A stretch of DNA of 64,000 bases from contig CM037777.1 in NCBI GenBank assembly GCA_021229015.1, forward strand, positions 56,242,089 to 56,306,088, read 5' to 3'. This DNA is from Solen grandis (lineage: Eukaryota; Mollusca; Bivalvia; Adapedonta; Solenidae). The position numbers and the translations under genes are program-made. Shown here in pieces: positions 54,301 to 60,300 of this stretch. Within the stretch, counting starts at the first letter, position 1. Every line of letters begins with the position of its first letter. Under the pieces are notes generated by a model, which was not told where the DNA came from, did no database searches, and worked only from the letters and a program-made list of their open reading frames with translations.

Positions 54301-57300
54301 AACAGTAATACATGTATATATATATATCTGCAATGAAACTGTACTTACCTTCATGGTAAAATGTGAGTAAACTGTACATAAATACTAAGAGCTGAAACAG
54401 AAAAAAACAACATACAAAGCATTAAAACTCTGACCCTGGTTATTGCTATCACTTCATATATCCCATTTTAATTCATCTATTCCTGATAAAATAAATTTTC
54501 CCATCATCGTAATTTTACACTCTTTTAAAACAATTACAGTACAGATCAATTATAATGTGGTTTAAGGGTCCAAAACAGTTTATGTTTGACTGAGTTATAG
54601 TATAATTCATGAACTGATATTTTTCTAATCTGCTTTCTTAAGTATGTAACATGTTATATTAGACTGCGTTGTAATGGAAGGCATAGTAATGAATCTACAC
54701 TAGCTAGTGTGCTGCGTATGTACAAGTAACCCCATTCCAAATCATCAAACAGATGTCTTACCATCAGATCATAATAAAGGCAAAATAAGGATACCAGAAA
54801 GTACTAGAAACAATGATTTAAATAATTAGTATAAAAAGAAATAAACCAAACCTCAGCACTGATAAATCAATCAAAGCTTGGATAATACTTTACTAACAAA
54901 AAAGAAAAGTAACAAGAACTATGAATGGCAAGCCTTTTCTTACTTAGCTAAAAGTAAACAACTGTATACATCATATTTTCAATGTTCTGACTTGACTAGA
55001 CTAGACTATTTGAGTTTACCGTCGCTTCGACAGTATTTTAGTCATATAGCAACGTCCAGCTAATTACAGGTGGAGGAAGACCCCGAATGCACAGAGGCAT
55101 CCGGGTAGAACCACTGACCTACCGCAAGCCAGCTGGAAGGCTTTCTCACAAGAAAATCCGAATGACCCTGCTGGGATTCAAACCCATGCGGTGAGGGGCT
55201 GAGTGTTAAAGTCAGCGACTTTACCCTCTCGGCCATGGAGGCCTCATTTCAATGTTTTTCAACAGATCACATACATAAACTTTAACAGAAATGTAGATTA
55301 TTATTGGTATTTTTCCTATTCATTTGCATAAATTTGCAATATTTTCATCACATCTTTAGTCCAAACCAGAAAAGACAAACAAATCTTGCACACCAAAGTG
55401 TACATTTCAGAGAATTATTACAAACTATTAATTTCTTTGAAGGATATACAAAAAGTGATCCTTGGAACACTTGCATCACCTGCTGAAAGAAGCGTGACAG
55501 AAAAAGTTTGACAGACAGATGATGGAGAAGGGATCCCTATGTATCATCTCTGCTTACAGCAGGTGACACAAAAAAATAGATCAAGGGCCAAAGTGAGGAG
55601 GAACTACAAATGTGTTGCTTTGTCTAGTTACTATTGTATGTATCATAGCCTACTCTGATGTAGGCATTTACATCATTTTCATCACTGTCATCAAAAATAC
55701 CATCATCAATGCACAATTGATGTAACATGAAATTAACTATGTTTGCACTCTTGCCTTGCTTTTGTATTTTGTACAGTATATATAATTGTTTGTTCTGACA
55801 AGGAAATGTATGTTCAAACCTTCATAGGAAACATTTTGTAACATGAATAAAGAATGACACTGTCCAAAGGTGACATGCATGACTACAGATCTGAAGGTTA
55901 TGGGTTCAAACCCTGCAGGGGTCATGGATTTTTTCACTTCCTTTTCATCTGCCAAGTACTGGTGCAACACAGGAGCTGTCAAAATGGGCTAGTATGAGTT
56001 GTTTGTTTGTTTGGTAGGTTAAACATCCCACTAACAATATTTCAGTTATCTGAAGACTTTCTCTAGACAGAAATAGTGCTGCCACACTACAATATCAAGC
56101 TGTAGACCCAGTCACATTATCCTGACACCAGGTCAACCAGTCCTGGAACTACCCTTATATGCTGAGTGCCAAGCATGGGAGCTATACTAGTACCACTTTT
56201 TACAACTTTGGTACAAGGGGGTTTCTCTAACTACTTAGCCACCAGTGACTGTTATATGTTGTAAGATCTTGTTTCCCAACTGAAGTAAATAAGTCATCTT
56301 TAAAGTAAAACTTAACATTAATTACTGATCCCATTACAACAAGACAGATCAAATGTTTGTGCAAGACTTACAATTTCTACAAATTCAAACTTCTTCCTCT
56401 CCTGGACCTCCTGTAACTGTAGAACATACTTCATGGACTGTGAGTAGAACCCTCTCCTCTCCATGTCCAGCTGGGCATCAGCCTGACAAAATACACACAA
56501 CTCACATGTCAGGTATTTAACCCTTTCCCTCATATAGACTCATTTTGATGCACTCAGTCGGTACCACATAAACCTGATCTGCAGAAAACCACAGTTAAAC
56601 CGTACCAAATTTAATTATAAAGTCCTCATTTCCAGATCACTGAGGAGCAGCGAACAGCATAAAACCTGATCAGCCTGCGAGTTACTCACAGGCTGATCTG
56701 GTTTTATGTTGTTCACATAGGTCTTTTCATGGTTTCCTCTATGAGGGAAAGGGTTAAAGCCTTTGTCTACTTCAGACTGAATTTTATCAGTCAATTATTT
56801 GTTAGCTTTGCTTAGATACTCTTTCAGTACTTTTGAGGCTTTTCTAAGTTGCTACAGAAAAGATGAATGATAACACTCACAGTCAGATCATCTTGAAGCA
56901 AGATAAAGTCTTAAGACCAAAATCTTTTTTTTATTTTTTTTTCCGATGAATTGAAAGAATTTAACTTAAATCTAAATATATATCAGATTCTGCTTTCAGA
57001 CATTTGAAATTGTACATATAAATGAAATTGCATTAGAACTATTACAGCATTCTGCATTTGCAAACTGGGATCTATTCAAGATATGGCTCTGCAAAGAATT
57101 GTGTGGAAATTAACTCTTCATCTCATATCTATAGGTTTTTCACACCGTTTGCAAACAGAGCTAACCCAGATCAGACAGCTCCTTCCAGGTCCAGGAGCTA
57201 TCTGATCAAGGTTTCCTGTGTTTAATCATGTGATATCTACACAGTATATACAGCAAATATCAGTGATGTATTAATTGTGACCAAGTGTACTTGTGTGTAT

Positions 57301-60300
57301 GAAACTCTAAGTGTCTCAGCAAAACACATATCTTATTTCCTACAGTGACCCAAATGACCCAGACAGAGAGGGTTGTTACCGATAACAACTTACCTCGACT
57401 GGTCTACAGTTTTACATCTAGCCAGTTTCAGTTCCAAGTGACCAAGTACAAAAATCAATATGACAGTCTACACCATCAAATCATTCACAGTGAGACATTG
57501 GACAAACTTAATTAAATTCTCCACACAAATGCACACATGTCAAGAAATATTCCAGCTTATATCAATGTGGACCATAAAGTTATCAGTTATATTCAAATTA
57601 AACAGGCTTCTCCCATACACCTAATATGGAGTCCTTTACTTCATATAGACTAACTTTGATGCACTGGCAAGCGGAGCAGACTCAGATCAGACAGCTCCTA
57701 TAGGAGCTGTCTGATCAGGGACTCCTCTATAGCTCCTATAGGAGCTGTCTGATCAGGGACTCCTCTATAGCTCCTATAGGAGCTGTCTGATCAGGGACTC
57801 CTCTATAGCTCCTATAGGAGCTGTCTGATCAGGGACTCCTCTACATCTCCTATAGGAGCTGTCTGATCAGGGACTCCTCTACATCTCCTATAGGAGCTGT
57901 CTGATCAGGGACTCCTCTACATCTCCTATAGGAGCTGTCTATCAGGGACTCCTCTACATCTCCTATAGGAGCTGTCTGATCAGGGACTCCTCTACATCTC
58001 CTATAGGAGCTGTCTGATCAGGGACTCCTCTACATCTCCTATAGGAGCTGTCTGATCAGGGACTCCTCTACATCTCCTATAGGAGCTGTCTGATCAGGGA
58101 CTCCTCTACATCTCCTATAGGAGCTGTCTGATCAGGGACTCCTCTACATCTCCTATAGGAGCTGTCTGATCAGGGACTCCTCTACATCTCCTATAGGAGC
58201 TGTCTGATCAGGGACTCCTCTATAGCTCCTATAGGAGCTGTCTTATCAGGGCCTCCTCTATAGCTCCTATAGAAGCTGTCTGATCAGGGACTCCTCTACA
58301 TCTCCTATAGGAGCTGTCTGATCAGGGACTCCTCTACATCTCCTATAGGAGCTGTCTGATCAGGGCCTCCTCTATAGCTCCTATAGGAGCTGTCTGATCA
58401 GGGCCTCCTCTATAGCTCCTATAAGAGCTGTCTGATTAGGGCCTCCTCTATAGCTCCTATAGGAGCTGTCTGATCAGGGCCTACTCTATAGCTCCTATAG
58501 GAGCTATCTGATCAGGACCTCCTCTATAGCTCCACTAGGAGGGACTCCTCTATAGACCATTTCACAAGGGGATTGGAAATACTGGGTATAATATGCTGAT
58601 TTAAATCTAATGAGTGTTAAATTCCCGATGAACAATAGGTGGAATTTCACACTAGCATGTAGATTAGATGTTCGGGAAGTGCTCATTGATTTATGTAGGT
58701 TAAGTCTCATTTCAGAGAAATGGTCTATTTGCTCATATAAAATTGAAGCTTATATTCTACCCAATCTGCATGTAAAAGAAAACTTCATAATAATATTCAT
58801 CAAGTCAATTATATGTACATGAATATTCATGAGGTGAAGGTTCATATTTGAGAAGTAAGAGCTCTTCTGTTATTAATATGAGGATTCCCAACCTTTTGGA
58901 AAAGTTCTTTCAAGGACTCAAAGCCTAGTGAGAACACTGACCTAGACTGAAGCAAGGTCTCAAATAAGATTAAATCAAGAGTGCTGTGGTCCAGTGCTAA
59001 AGTAGGGAACTGAAAATCTAAAGATTGAGAGAACCAAATTTGGAGGAAAGTTCATCTTTGACTTCCTCTTGCACAAAGTACTTGTTCAACCAAGAAACCA
59101 TTATATGGTATAACTTAAAGCTGCCCTTTCTTATATACTAGTCAATGCAAAATAAAAAGGAATCTTTAGTATTATAAAGATAACTTACCCAAACCAATAT
59201 TTCTGGTCACTCATTTCATATAAATAATCATATTTATCAAAATCATTTTCAATTAAAACTACATCCATCACTAGAGCTGATAAATACCCCTGGATCCCAC
59301 CTTGCCTTTATGTCATGTGAGCGTTGGACGGGACAGGACGAATTGTAACAATCAGGATCCTTATATAGCCCCTACATCTGTGTAGCAGGAGTATAACATC
59401 AGCTATCTATCAACTCTAAAGATAACAAATTCCATGCATACATTTAATGCACAGTTCTTTAAATTATTTTTCCATACGCCCATACCTCTTTAAATGCATT
59501 GTCTGTAATTTTAGTCTTCAGACTCAGGTACCTGTCCAAGGAGGCACAGAACTTCTGGGTCTGCTTATCGAACTGCTTCTTTCCTTCCTGTCAGGTAAAA
59601 CATAAATCAAAGGTCTGAAGGTCCAAAAAAGGCACAAAGCAATAGATGTTTGTTTTCTGGGTTTAATGTGCAACAAAATGTATTTCGGTCATATGGAGAC
59701 TATGTCCAGATATAGTGCCGCCACACTGCAGTATTATGCTATAGGCACATGACATGATACCACACCCAGTCACATTATCCTGACACCAAGCCAACAAGCA
59801 CTGGAACTACCTAGTGTATAAATGCTGAGCGACAAACAGGGATTTTAATGACTTTGGTATGTTACTGTCAGGGATCAAATCTTAAACCTCTAACTCCTGA
59901 GTCAGATGCTCTAAGCTCTCGGCAAGGGAGCGGTCATTAGAAAAGTTAATAGTGCAACAAATGACAGGACATGCTTTATTAACATTTAATGTATATATGA
60001 AGAAGTGTGCACTATTTTGTTAGAGTTGGGATATATGAATATAAGTTGTCTACATGTTTGAGTAACTCCTATAAGCTGTCTCAAAGTCGTTGCTTGACAC
60101 ATCAAAAAATGGCAACTCCTTTATTCATAGGCATTTTACACATAAAATAATTAGGGAAAAAAAAGACAGAAGTTTGAATCTTAACCAAAAAAACTTTTTT
60201 TAGATATAAAATATATAAATCTTAATAATAACTCTCTTGTAAGCTTCTAAACCGATTTTCAAATTATCTTATTATGGACAGCGATAATTAAGACAAAGCA

